A stretch of DNA of 46,164 nucleotides from Clostridiales bacterium (GCA_012520515.1 JAAYOD010000005.1:1-46164), one strand, 5' to 3'; positions 1 to 7,603 are shown, counted from the stretch's first letter. Made by a program: numbers and translations. Notes: generated from the sequence alone by a model not told the origin.

Positions 1-305
1 ACTAAAAACTTTCTGACATTTAATTAATCGTAAATGTTGTCTAGCTTTAAGTTTCTTTCTCAAAAAAATTAACGCGATTTAATTTACTTCAAACCTTTCT
101 GTTCTGTTGTTAAGGTACGCTTTGCGTCTTTTTGCGACGCTACTATATAGTAATACAACTTATAAAATAAGTCAACTATTTTTTATGTTTTTTCCTTTTA
201 GTTAATAATTTATCTAAAATTATACTTATAATTATTAATAATATACCTCTTTAGTATATAAAATACTCTTTTTAATAATTTTTTTAGATAAGTTTTTATA
301 AAAAC
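1..305. other. AT-rich left-edge intergenic region
   Basis: No open reading frame of credible length is visible here. Apart from the leftward promoter at 147-175, the stretch holds two small inverted repeats within the presumed leftward transcript: GCGTC/GACGC arms just downstream of the -10 element (124-140), and an arm pair around 17-41 (gacattta with taaatgttgtc). About 180-300 is very AT-rich and shows nothing I can name. A strong promoter with a structured, ORF-free leader would fit an rRNA or other stable RNA operon beyond the left edge, but no rRNA sequence is present in the window, so this is a guess. Confidence 0.4.
147..175 (-). promoter_or_regulatory. Strong sigma-A-type promoter reading out of the window
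   Basis: On the minus strand TTGACT (170-175) is followed after exactly 17 bases by TACTAT (147-152). It lies downstream of the rpsI terminator and points away from it, so it must serve a gene or RNA to the left of the window. The target is not visible. Confidence 0.6.
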
Positions 306-341
306 AAAAAAAGAGCGATACATTTTCGCTCTTTTTCTTTT
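305..341 (-). terminator. Rho-independent terminator of rplM-rpsI
   Basis: An inverted repeat (aaaagagcga and tcgctctttt, loop tacattt or shorter) ends in a T-run on the minus strand, beginning about 16 bases past the rpsI stop codon. This is a canonical intrinsic terminator for the leftward operon. Confidence 0.85.
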
Positions 342-356
342 AACTTAATTAAAATA

Positions 357-770
357 TTATCTCTTGCTAAATTGTGGAGCTTTTCTAGCTTTATGCAATC
401 CATATTTCTTTCTTTCTTTCATTCTTGCATCTCTTGTTAAAAATCCAGCTTTCTTAAGCTCTGGTCTTAAACTTGCATCAGCTTCACAAAGCGCTCTAGC
501 AAGGCCTTGTCTTATAGCGCCTGCTTGACCTGTAAGTCCGCCACCATACACATTTACAAATACATCATACTTGCTTGCTGTGTCGGTAAGAACTAGGGCT
601 TGATTTGCTACATATCTTTGCGCATCAAGGCTAAAATATTCTTCCATTGGTTTTTTATTTACAATAAATCCTTTTTCTCCTCCGGGAACAACTCTTACTC
701 TAGCTATAGCTTTCTTTCTCCTGCCTACTCCCCAAAATTGGATTTTCTTAACTACTTTTTTAGCTGTCAT
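357..770 (-). CDS. rpsI: 30S ribosomal protein S9
   Basis: The 137-residue product has the S9 family hallmarks: an N-terminal [13 protein letters not shown] segment, the central [19 protein letters not shown] block, and a basic C-terminal tail ending KAPQFSKR, which reaches the P-site tRNA in the small subunit. Length is normal. The start ATG lies 10 bases after the rplM stop and has a GAGGTG ribosome binding site, so it is the second gene of an rplM-rpsI operon followed by a terminator. In most Bacillota this pair sits at the end of the large ribosomal protein cluster, after truA; here it is next to dnaA, transcribed divergently. Confidence 0.97.
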   Translation of the reverse strand: MTAKKVVKKIQFWGVGRRKKAIARVRVVPGGEKGFIVNKKPMEEYFSLDAQRYVANQALVLTDTASKYDVFVNVYGGGLTGQAGAIRQGLARALCEADASLRPELKKAGFLTRDARMKERKKYGLHKARKAPQFSKR

Positions 771-780
771 ATTTCACCTC

Positions 781-1212
781 TTAATCTAGCGTTAACACTT
801 TAGGTTGTTGAGCTTGTTGTTTGTGCTCTGCGCCTTTGTAGATAAACAGTTTCTTAATCATTTGCCTACCTAGCTTATTTTTAGGAAGCATTCCTTTTAT
901 GGCTTTTCTCACTACAAAGTCACTTCTTGTTTGCATAAGTTTGTCATATCTAATTTCTTTAAGTCCACCAACATAACCTGTGTGATAGCGATAATATTTT
1001 TGCTCTAGTTTATTTCCTGTTAGTACTACTTTGTCGGCATTAATTACAATAACATAATCACCAGTATCTACATTGGGCGTAAACACAGGCTTATTTTTTC
1101 CTCTTAATATTGCGGCTACCTGAGAAGCAATTCTGCCAAGCGGTTTACCAGCTACGTCCACAACAAACCACTCTCTTTTTACTTCTTCTGGTTTTGCCAT
1201 ATATGTTTTCAT
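781..1212 (-). CDS. rplM: 50S ribosomal protein L13
   Basis: The 143-residue protein matches L13 throughout: [16 protein letters not shown] near the N-terminus, the [19 protein letters not shown] block, a [12 protein letters not shown] segment, and [13 protein letters not shown]13 is an early-assembling protein of the large subunit. The start ATG at 1210-1212 has a GGAGG ribosome binding site 8 bases upstream. A near-perfect promoter and a stem-forming leader precede it. It is the first gene of the rplM-rpsI operon and is divergent from dnaA. Confidence 0.97.
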   Translation of the reverse strand: MKTYMAKPEEVKREWFVVDVAGKPLGRIASQVAAILRGKNKPVFTPNVDTGDYVIVINADKVVLTGNKLEQKYYRYHTGYVGGLKEIRYDKLMQTRSDFVVRKAIKGMLPKNKLGRQMIKKLFIYKGAEHKQQAQQPKVLTLD

Positions 1213-1238
1213 GGTAAAAACCTCCGTTAATTCTATTC

Positions 1239-1288
1239 TTGGTTATTAAAACATAGCAAGGGGCTAATTTGCCATTTTAATGCACCAA
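1239..1288 (-). promoter_or_regulatory. Candidate structured L13 (rplM) mRNA leader
   Basis: In the rplM 5-prime leader (minus strand) TTGGT...TTAAAA (1284-1288 and 1275-1280) can pair with TTTTAA...ACCAA (1246-1251 and 1239-1243), an 11-bp stem with a small internal loop. The enclosed loop contains a GGC/GCC hairpin. A ribosomal-protein leader upstream of rplM-rpsI (the L13 leader family) is known in Bacillota; I assign this one by position and pairing only, not by a covariance match. Confidence 0.4.
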
Positions 1289-1298
1289 TAGCTTTATA

Positions 1299-1327
1299 AT
1301 AATATACCAGTCATTTTTTTTTGTCAA
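1299..1327 (-). promoter_or_regulatory. Promoter of rplM-rpsI
   Basis: TTGACA (1322-1327) and TATTAT (1299-1304) on the minus strand are separated by 17 bases. The predicted start point leaves a leader of about 80 bases before rplM. Confidence 0.8.
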
Positions 1328-1379
1328 CAACTTTTAGACGCTTTTCTAAATCTTTTAGTTATTTTTATGCCTTTTCTTA

Positions 1380-1408
1380 TTGAAAAAAAGTTTGCCGTGT
1401 GCTATAAT
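1380..1408 (+). promoter_or_regulatory. Promoter of dnaA
   Basis: TTGAAA (1380-1385), a 17-base spacer and a perfect TATAAT (1403-1408). The -10 element ends only 9 bases before the likely dnaA start codon at 1418, so transcription should begin at or within about 3 bases of the ATG. The position also rules out the in-frame ATG at 1367, which lies upstream of the -35. Confidence 0.8.
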
Positions 1409-1417
1409 ATTTTCACT

Positions 1418-2788
1418 ATGGAAAACGCAGTAAAAATATGGGATAAGGTTAAAAAAGAACTAAGTAACAAGCTTTCCGCTACTGCATTTTTGGTATGGAT
1501 AAACAGCATTGAAGCACTTACTATTAAAGATGGCGAATTGGTTTTATGCGCTCCTAGCAAAAACAGCAGAGATACAGTGGAAAAAAACTATTTAGAAGAC
1601 ATCAAGTATTGTATCAACATACTTGGCTACAACTTTACTTCAGTACTTATTATAACAGAAGATGAAAAACAATATTTTGTCACTGAAGATGATGCAGCTA
1701 CCACACTTTCTAGCATGATAGATGTAAAAAAAGAAAAGCCACTTAGTCAATTTGTGTCAAAATACACTTTCGACAATTTTGTTGTTGGCGAAAGCAACAA
1801 ACTTGCATTTGTAAGCGCCAAAACAGTTGCCGAAAACCCAGGAGTTAATGACAATCTCCTTACCTTAAATCCTCTATATATATACGGCGGAGTGGGACTT
1901 GGTAAAACTCACCTTCTTCACTCCATAGGTAATTATCTTAACGAACACAATCCTTCTATAAAAGTTTTGTATGTTCCTACCGAAACCTTAACTAATGAAT
2001 ATTTTGCTTCCCTTAGCAAATATTCTTCTGACAAAGACGCATATAGGAATTTTAGAGAAAAATATACTTCTGTCGATGTCCTTATGATAGACGACATACA
2101 ATTTTTGCAAAGAAAAGGCGGTCTTCAGGATATAATATTCCATATTTTTAATGCCTTATACATAAATGGAAAACAAATTGTGCTTTCATCAGACCGCGCG
2201 CCAAGAGAAATAAATGACATTGAAGACCGTTTGCGCACAAGGTTTGAAGGCGGTCTTATGACAGATATTGACACTCCTAATATAGAAACTAGGATAGCTA
2301 TCATAATTAAAAAGTTAGAAAAAGAAAATATTGCGCTTAGCGACGACATTATTTATTTTTTAGCAGAAAAAATAAACAGCAACATAAGAGAGCTAGAAGG
2401 GGCCCTTCTTAAAGTTATAATGTACTCTCAACTTATAAATAAAGTACCTACGCTAGAGCTTGCTAAAGAAGCATTAAAGGTAGACAATATAGATAATGGC
2501 AACAATATTGACAGCAACAAAATTATAGAAGCTGTGTGCCAATATTTTAGAATAAGCCATAGCGAAATAGTAGGCAAAAAGAGAACTAAAGATATAGTGG
2601 AAGCAAGAATGATAGCAATATATCTTATAAGAGAATTCCTTGACCTTCCCTTAGTAACCATTGGTCAAATTTTTGGTGGAAGAGACCACTCTACCATCAT
2701 TTATTCTCATGAAAAGATAAGCTCTTCTATAAACACCTTAAAAACTTCCACTCAAATTAAAGATATTAGAAGTATGCTTAATATTTAA
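1418..2788 (+). CDS. dnaA: Chromosomal replication initiator DnaA
   Basis: A 456-residue AAA+ protein that binds DnaA boxes, opens oriC and loads the helicase. Visible motifs: N-terminal domain I (about 1-85), Walker A GGVGLGKT (157-164), Walker B LMIDD (222-226), sensor 1 LSSDRAP, the box VII arginine region RLRTRFEGG, sensor 2 NIRELEGAL (R324), and the domain IV signature GGRDHSTIIYSHEKI (from 420). The segment after Walker B reads QRKGGLQDIIFHIFNAL, where the usual KERTQEEF-type sequence is altered. An in-frame ATG at 1367 was rejected because the promoter lies between it and 1418. No Shine-Dalgarno sequence precedes 1418, in keeping with a leaderless transcript. Length is typical. Confidence 0.96.
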   Translation: MENAVKIWDKVKKELSNKLSATAFLVWINSIEALTIKDGELVLCAPSKNSRDTVEKNYLEDIKYCINILGYNFTSVLIITEDEKQYFVTEDDAATTLSSMIDVKKEKPLSQFVSKYTFDNFVVGESNKLAFVSAKTVAENPGVNDNLLTLNPLYIYGGVGLGKTHLLHSIGNYLNEHNPSIKVLYVPTETLTNEYFASLSKYSSDKDAYRNFREKYTSVDVLMIDDIQFLQRKGGLQDIIFHIFNALYINGKQIVLSSDRAPREINDIEDRLRTRFEGGLMTDIDTPNIETRIAIIIKKLEKENIALSDDIIYFLAEKINSNIRELEGALLKVIMYSQLINKVPTLELAKEALKVDNIDNGNNIDSNKIIEAVCQYFRISHSEIVGKKRTKDIVEARMIAIYLIREFLDLPLVTIGQIFGGRDHSTIIYSHEKISSSINTLKTSTQIKDIRSMLNI

Positions 2789-2798
2789 AAAACAACAT

Positions 2799-2963
2799 TG
2801 TTGATAATAAATGATAATTGTTGATACTTTGTTAAAATGTATAAACAACTTATCCACAATATTTGGAGAAATAAATACTAAATACTTACGATAAACTTGC
2901 ATTATCACCCAAAATTGAAGCTTATCAACATATCCACACAGCTAATAGTAATAGTAATTGTAA
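2799..2963. other. oriC: Replication origin oriC (DnaA boxes and DnaA-trio array)
   Basis: The dnaA-dnaN gap contains DnaA boxes: TTATCCACA at 2850-2858; TTATCAACA in reverse at 2799-2807 and forward at 2922-2930; GTATCAACA in reverse at 2819-2827; ATATCCACA at 2930-2938; and a weaker TTATCACCC at 2902-2910. Directly after the last pair comes a run of DnaA-trio triplets, TAA-TAG-TAA-TAG-TAA-TTG-TAA (2943-2963), then an AT-rich tract. Box pair, short spacer, trios, AT-rich DNA is the arrangement of the basal unwinding system described in Bacillus subtilis. The location between dnaA and dnaN is a usual oriC site. Confidence 0.85.
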
Positions 2964-2994
2964 ATTAAATAAATAAAAAATAAAGGAGAATGGT

Positions 2995-4101
2995 ATGAAA
3001 TTTTATTGTAACGGAATGGATTTATCAAACGCCACCAACATAGTTAGTAGAGCGCTTGCTGTAAATAAAAATATTCCAATTTTAGAAGGTATTAAAATTT
3101 ATGCTAAAGCAGACACTGTAACTTTTAGTGCATACAATCAAGAATTATATATAGAAAAACAAATAAAGGCAGAAATTTTAATAGAAGGCGAAGTTGTAGT
3201 TAATGGCAAGCTATTTAACGATTATGCTAATAAGCTTTCAAGCCAAGAAAGAATTGCAATAGAAAAAGGGGATAACAACAAAATAAGCATTCTATTTAAT
3301 AGTAGCCAAGCAGAGATTACATATTATGATATAGAAAATTTTCCTCCTCTTGGCAATTATAATGATGATATAAGTATTAAAATAAAAGAAAGTGATTTTA
3401 AACAACTAATAGAAAAGGTAATATTTTGCGCAAGCTTAAATGATACAAGGTTGCTTTTAAAAAGCTGTAATATGGAAGTTATAGATAATTATATTGAAGC
3501 TGTTTGTTTAGATGGATATAGAGTAGCTATATCAAGAAATGAATTAATTGAAAAAAAAGGGCAATTAAAATTTATTATACTTGGAAAAATTTTAAGTGAC
3601 ATTAGCAAAATACTAGATGATAGTGATAATGAAATTACTATAAGCAGAGTAAATAATATGATAGTTATGGATCTTGGCCACACAAAGATAAGAACTACCA
3701 CGGTAGAAGGCGATTTTTATAATTATAGAAATAATTTACCGCAAGAAATAAATAATGTAATTATAATAAATAAAGAAGAGCTAGAAAGCTGTCTATCAAG
3801 AGTTAGCATAATAAGCAAAGACCTTGCATTTAATAGAATAACAATAACAATAGAAGAAGGAAAGTTTAACATCTTTTCCGAAAGCGAAAAAGGCAGAGTA
3901 AATGAAACTATAGATTGCAAGGCAGAAGGAGAAAAAATTAGAATAGGATTAAATTCTAAATATTTGATGGATGCTATACTAAGAATAAAGGAAGATTATT
4001 TGAAGATAGAGATAGAGCGCGCAATTAAGCCAATTTTAGTTAAGAGAGTGGAAGGTGACGATTATAAATGCGTAATTCTGCCCCTTAGATTAATTGGATA
4101 A
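2995..4101 (+). CDS. dnaN: DNA polymerase III beta subunit (sliding clamp)
   Basis: A 368-residue DnaN: the N-terminal pattern of NATNIVSRAL...NIPILEGIKI, three repeated clamp domains, and the C-terminal VEGDDYKCVILPLRL segment that forms the conserved tail near the protein-binding pocket. It forms the ring that tethers polymerase to DNA. An AAAGGAG site lies 7 bases before the ATG. It follows dnaA across oriC, the standard order. I see no clear separate promoter; it may be read from the dnaA promoter through the origin. Composition is strongly A-rich. Confidence 0.95.
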   Translation: MKFYCNGMDLSNATNIVSRALAVNKNIPILEGIKIYAKADTVTFSAYNQELYIEKQIKAEILIEGEVVVNGKLFNDYANKLSSQERIAIEKGDNNKISILFNSSQAEITYYDIENFPPLGNYNDDISIKIKESDFKQLIEKVIFCASLNDTRLLLKSCNMEVIDNYIEAVCLDGYRVAISRNELIEKKGQLKFIILGKILSDISKILDDSDNEITISRVNNMIVMDLGHTKIRTTTVEGDFYNYRNNLPQEINNVIIINKEELESCLSRVSIISKDLAFNRITITIEEGKFNIFSESEKGRVNETIDCKAEGEKIRIGLNSKYLMDAILRIKEDYLKIEIERAIKPILVKRVEGDDYKCVILPLRLIG

Positions 4102-4114
4102 TTATGTAAAAAAT

Positions 4115-5494
4115 ATGTCAAAAGTATATTTAACAAAAACTCCAAACACTGTAAAAGATGATATTTATTACCTAATAAAAAATGGTGAAATATCATTTTT
4201 TTATAAGGAGTTTTTATTATTTAAACACAATAAAAATAATCCTGTAATTAGCGTAATATTAAGTAAAGGTGAAGTAGAAAAGGAAATTCCTCTTATAAAC
4301 TATGATATTAATAAGCTTAACATAAATGAATATAATATAGAGTTTTACTACCAAATATATAAAATAAAGGTTTATATAAAGCTTGTAGATAACATTCTTA
4401 CAATAAAGGTAAAAAATAAAAATAACTATTATGGTATAAAGTTAAGTGTAAAAAATAGTGTAGGAAAGATATACGGCTTTGGCTTAAATAAAGAAGAGAT
4501 AAGCGTTGGAAAAGAATTTTGTTCTGGGCTTTTTTATTGTAAAAACAATAATAATTTATTTACAGATAACATTCTTGCTTTTCACAAAGAAAAAAAATAT
4601 TATTTACACGCATTAGGCAACTACGAATGGAAAATGCGAATAGGAAGCTTACTAGAGATGTATTTTAAAAAGACATCAAAAGTAAAAATTAATGTGGCAT
4701 TTTGTAAAGATATTACTTGGTTTTGTAATTATGCGCCAAAACCTTTAGGTAATTTATTTGAACAAAAAAAGTATGTTGTAAAAACAACTACTGATAAGCT
4801 AGATGATATTTTAATGAATTCAAAAAATATAGAAGCAGTAATATTTGTTGATGATTATATAGATTTTTGGCATCTTAAAACGATTAGGGAAAAATTAAAA
4901 AAAAGATACAATATTAAGGTAATTAGACAAGTACAACCAAAAATAGCAGAAAACGACGATTATTTTAATGAGTTTAAAAGTATAGACTTTGTAAAATCAA
5001 ACAACGGTAAGGTGTATGTTGAAAATGGCAAAGAAAAAATGTATTATTTTGATTTGTCAAATATGGATACCTATAGAAAGGTAAAAAACTATATAAGAAG
5101 AATTTTGGGAACAAATATAGACGGCTTAATTTCTAAGGAAAAGCAAAATATACTTATAGAAAAAAAAGAATATAAAGATATCTATAATATGATATCTTTA
5201 AGGTGGCAAAAAATACTCTATGAAGCAAGTTTAGAATATTACTTGCCAAAAACTCTTATTTATGACACTTTAACGCCTTATACTTATAGATATGGATACT
5301 ATGTAGTTGACATAAAAAATCTAACTAAGACAAAATATAAAAAACAACTAAATAATTTAAAGCATTCTGGCATTACTAATATTATAATAAACTTAAGCAA
5401 AGGTGTTAGAAAAAGAAAACTAAAAAAGAACCTTACAAAAAACTATAATGTAATATATGCTAAATTAAAGTGTTGTATTTTAAGTAAAAAGTAA
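4115..5494 (+). CDS. Degenerate GH31-like (alpha-glucosidase/xylosidase fold) protein
   Basis: About 459 residues from the ATG at 4115 (an in-frame TTG at 4094 overlaps the dnaN end; neither has a clear ribosome binding site). The sequence follows the order of glycoside hydrolase family 31 segments: a beta-rich N-terminal half with IYGFGLNKEE resembling the YGLGE strand, PKPLGNLFEQ in the place of the PPxWxxG entry strand, VIFVDDYIDFW (barrel strand), YNIKVIRQVQPKI (compare GIKVxVWINPYI), FDLSNMD (compare DFTNPD), then IDGLISKEKQ where GxDxFKxDFGE is expected. There K341 stands in the place of the nucleophile Asp. RYGYYVVD keeps a D (399) at the acid/base site, but the preceding arginine motif is lost. 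The protein stops after an SGI segment, short of the usual 650-800 residues. I infer a pseudoenzyme or decaying gene; the fold assignment is by eye and could be wrong. Cytoplasmic, with no signal peptide. Confidence 0.55.
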   Translation: MSKVYLTKTPNTVKDDIYYLIKNGEISFFYKEFLLFKHNKNNPVISVILSKGEVEKEIPLINYDINKLNINEYNIEFYYQIYKIKVYIKLVDNILTIKVKNKNNYYGIKLSVKNSVGKIYGFGLNKEEISVGKEFCSGLFYCKNNNNLFTDNILAFHKEKKYYLHALGNYEWKMRIGSLLEMYFKKTSKVKINVAFCKDITWFCNYAPKPLGNLFEQKKYVVKTTTDKLDDILMNSKNIEAVIFVDDYIDFWHLKTIREKLKKRYNIKVIRQVQPKIAENDDYFNEFKSIDFVKSNNGKVYVENGKEKMYYFDLSNMDTYRKVKNYIRRILGTNIDGLISKEKQNILIEKKEYKDIYNMISLRWQKILYEASLEYYLPKTLIYDTLTPYTYRYGYYVVDIKNLTKTKYKKQLNNLKHSGITNIIINLSKGVRKRKLKKNLTKNYNVIYAKLKCCILSKK

Positions 5495-5556
5495 TTAAAA
5501 CAAGTAAAAATAAGCAGTAAAAAAATGGAAAAAAGTTTACCGTGAAATCTTCATAG

Positions 5557-5572
5557 TGTTCCACGTGAAACA
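5557..5572 (+). promoter_or_regulatory. parS: parS centromere-like site
   Basis: TGTTCCACGTGAAACA differs from the palindromic consensus TGTTTCACGTGAAACA at one position and fits the degenerate form TGTTNCACGTGAAACA. ParB (12728-13603) is the expected ligand; it would load and slide from here. It lies about 2.6 kb from oriC, in the gap before rpmH. The rest of this 287-base gap is AT-rich, with only the rpmH promoter recognisable. Confidence 0.9.
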
Positions 5573-5681
5573 ATTTTCATAAAAATAAAAACAAAAATGT
5601 ATTGTGTTTTTAGTATTTTATAATATATTTTATTGTTAAATTTTTATTAAATTTAGATAAATTTTTTAAGTTATGAAGTGT

Positions 5682-5710
5682 TTGACAAGGTTTAACTATT
5701 ATTATATAAT
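5682..5710 (+). promoter_or_regulatory. Promoter of the rpmH-rsmG operon
   Basis: Perfect TTGACA (5682-5687) and TATAAT (5705-5710) with a 17-base spacer. The leader is about 65 bases. All nine downstream genes to rsmG (12609) are separated by at most 11 bases or overlap, so this promoter can serve them all. Confidence 0.9.
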
Positions 5711-5781
5711 AATTAAGCTTATGCATAATTAATAAATGCAAGCCAATAATAGTTTAAAATTAAGTAAGCGAGGATATAAAA

Positions 5782-5916
5782 ATGAAAAGAACTTATCAAC
5801 CCAAAAAGAAGTATAGGTCAAGAGTACACGGTTTTAGAGCAAGAATGGCTTCAAAACCTGGCCGCAATGTGCTAAGAAGAAGAAGGAACAAGCAAAGAAA
5901 GAGATTGTCTGCGTAA
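5782..5916 (+). CDS. rpmH: 50S ribosomal protein L34
   Basis: A 44-residue, very basic protein beginning [10 protein letters not shown] and ending RKRLSA, with the family segment [20 protein letters not shown]. This is full length for L34. A GAGGA site precedes the ATG. It is the first gene of the origin-proximal rpmH-rnpA-yidD-yidC operon, a conserved order in bacteria. Confidence 0.97.
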   Translation: MKRTYQPKKKYRSRVHGFRARMASKPGRNVLRRRRNKQRKRLSA

Positions 5917-5922
5917 AAAATA

Positions 5923-6258
5923 ATGCAAAAAATTTATCGTTTGACGCTAAATGGAAGTTTCAAGTATATTTACCGTCACGGTACTAGCGTATCTACCAAA
6001 CTGCTTATTTTATATAAAGTGCCGGCTCATCACATAAAGGTAGGCATATCTGTTGGAAAAAAAGTTGGCAATAGCGTAAAAAGAAGCTTGGTTAAAAGAA
6101 GGATAAGGGAAAGCTTTAGATTGCTTATTCCAAAGATTTCACCAAAATATAATTTTGTTATTGTGGCGTTGCCTGCGTGTAGCGAAGCTACATTTGCTCA
6201 AATAAACAGTGATATGTTATATTTGCTTAAAAAAAGCGGAGTTTTACTAGAGCAATGA
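5923..6258 (+). CDS. rnpA: Ribonuclease P protein component
   Basis: A 111-residue basic protein that assists the RNase P RNA in tRNA 5-prime maturation. It shows the family pattern: RLTLNGSFKYIYRHG at the start, VGISVGKKVGNSVKRS, then KRRIRESFR. The conserved RNR motif (RNRxKR) reads R54-S55-L56-V57-K58-R59, so the central N and R are replaced. No Shine-Dalgarno sequence is evident; the start lies 6 bases past rpmH, suggesting translational coupling. The stop overlaps the yidD start by 4 bases. Confidence 0.95.
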   Translation: MQKIYRLTLNGSFKYIYRHGTSVSTKLLILYKVPAHHIKVGISVGKKVGNSVKRSLVKRRIRESFRLLIPKISPKYNFVIVALPACSEATFAQINSDMLYLLKKSGVLLEQ

Positions 6259-6500
6259 TTAAAAAAATTTGCAATAAACTAATTGTATTTTACAAAAGAC
6301 ATATTTCTCCGTCACTAGGGAAAACTTGTATTTACACGCCAACTTGCTCAATGTATACTCAAGACGCCATAGAAAAATATGGAGTAGTTAGAGGAATATT
6401 AAAAGGTTGTAGGCGAATATTAAGGTGTAATCCCTTTGCAAAGGGAGGGTTTGACCCCGTTAAAGAAAATCTAAAAGGAAGTGCGAAATGGACTTTATAA
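6255..6500 (+). CDS. yidD: Membrane protein insertion efficiency factor YidD
   Basis: An 81-residue member of the YidD family with its cysteine-containing core: YKRHISPSLGKTCIYTPTCSMY, followed by GVVRGILKGCRRILRCNPFAKGGFDPV. The amphipathic N-terminus should lie on the membrane. It overlaps rnpA by 4 bases (ATGA) and yidC by 13 bases. The family is linked to YidC-dependent insertion mainly by this conserved gene order. Confidence 0.95.
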   Translation: MIKKICNKLIVFYKRHISPSLGKTCIYTPTCSMYTQDAIEKYGVVRGILKGCRRILRCNPFAKGGFDPVKENLKGSAKWTL

Positions 6501-7603
6501 CATTATTAGGCGCCAATGGAATTAGCGATGGAATAGGCAAGCTCATTTATGAAATTTTGTATAAATGGATTGATGGCTGGTCTAGTAATTGGGGCATAAT
6601 AGGTGCATTTAGCGTAACAGTTATTATGTTTACGCTATTTTTAAAAGCGTTGGTTTTTCCGCTAGATGTTTGGCAAAAGATGTTGACTAGAAAAAACGCT
6701 AAAATAATGGAACAAATGAAACCAGAGCTTGAAAAAGCAAACAAGCAGTGTGGCGCAAATAAAGAATTGCAAATGCAAAAACAAAGAGCAATCTATAAAA
6801 AATATAAGTATAGCGCCTTTTCAAGCTGTTTGCCTATGATTTTGACGCTTGTGGTTTTCTTTATTGTGTTTGGCGGTTTTAACAATGCCGTTGCTAGACA
6901 TAATTTAAATATGTATCAAACAATGGAAGAAGTATATGACACATCTTACCAACAAGTTTTTGATAAATATATAGAAGAAGGCGTATTGGAAGAAAAAATA
7001 AATAAAGAATTTAATATAACAGAGTATGAAGTAGTATCAGGCGATAAGACAAGAGAAGAGATAAAAGCTGAAGCCATAAGCTCAGCTGAAAAAGCCGTGC
7101 TAGAAGCTCATGAGCCAGAGTCATTTTTGCTTACTAAAAATATATTTGTTAGCGATTCATGGAAAAGCGTAATACCTGATGCTGCCAGTTTTGTAAGGTC
7201 AGCAAGAGGAAATGATTTGGATGTTGACGCAGGAAAGTATGAAACAGTTATGCGTCCTCTTACAGAGAAATATAAAGGGCAGTGGAATGGTTACCTTTTA
7301 CTGCCAATAATAGCATTTGTAATAAATATTTTGTCAATGAGACTTAATAAAATGCCCGAACAGCCAATAATGGCGGGGCAGTCGGAAGAGCAAATTAAAG
7401 CGCAACAGTCACAAGCTAAGATTATGCAATATATGATGCCTGTGCTAATGCTTGTATTTGCGCTATTTTATTCGGCGGCGTTTACATTATATATGATAAT
7501 AAACTCTTTAATTACCACCTTATTTAACCTAATTTTTAATATGGTGACCAAGAGAAAAGATGCCATCGAAAAGGATAGAATAATGAGCACCACAGTAAAA
7601 TAA
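6488..7603 (+). CDS. yidC: Membrane protein insertase YidC/Oxa1 with enlarged internal loop
   Basis: A 371-residue Oxa1-family protein. Hydrophobic segments lie at about 38-59, 112-134, 262-280 and 316-355. The first reads IMFTLFLKALVFPLDVWQK, in which K53 sits where the groove arginine is usual. The cytoplasmic loop after it is the expected basic helical hairpin (KMLTRKNAKIMEQMKPELEKA). There is no lipobox or cleavable signal, unlike Bacillus SpoIIIJ. Between the second and third membrane segments lies a charged loop of about 125 residues that makes the protein roughly 100 residues longer than Bacillus homologues. AAGGAAG precedes the start inside yidD. Confidence 0.93.
   Translation: MDFITLLGANGISDGIGKLIYEILYKWIDGWSSNWGIIGAFSVTVIMFTLFLKALVFPLDVWQKMLTRKNAKIMEQMKPELEKANKQCGANKELQMQKQRAIYKKYKYSAFSSCLPMILTLVVFFIVFGGFNNAVARHNLNMYQTMEEVYDTSYQQVFDKYIEEGVLEEKINKEFNITEYEVVSGDKTREEIKAEAISSAEKAVLEAHEPESFLLTKNIFVSDSWKSVIPDAASFVRSARGNDLDVDAGKYETVMRPLTEKYKGQWNGYLLLPIIAFVINILSMRLNKMPEQPIMAGQSEEQIKAQQSQAKIMQYMMPVLMLVFALFYSAAFTLYMIINSLITTLFNLIFNMVTKRKDAIEKDRIMSTTVK

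Noticed and set aside
1367-1417. In-frame ATG extending dnaA by 17 residues
   Set aside because: The dnaA promoter elements (1380-1408) lie downstream of it, and the extra residues do not resemble DnaA.
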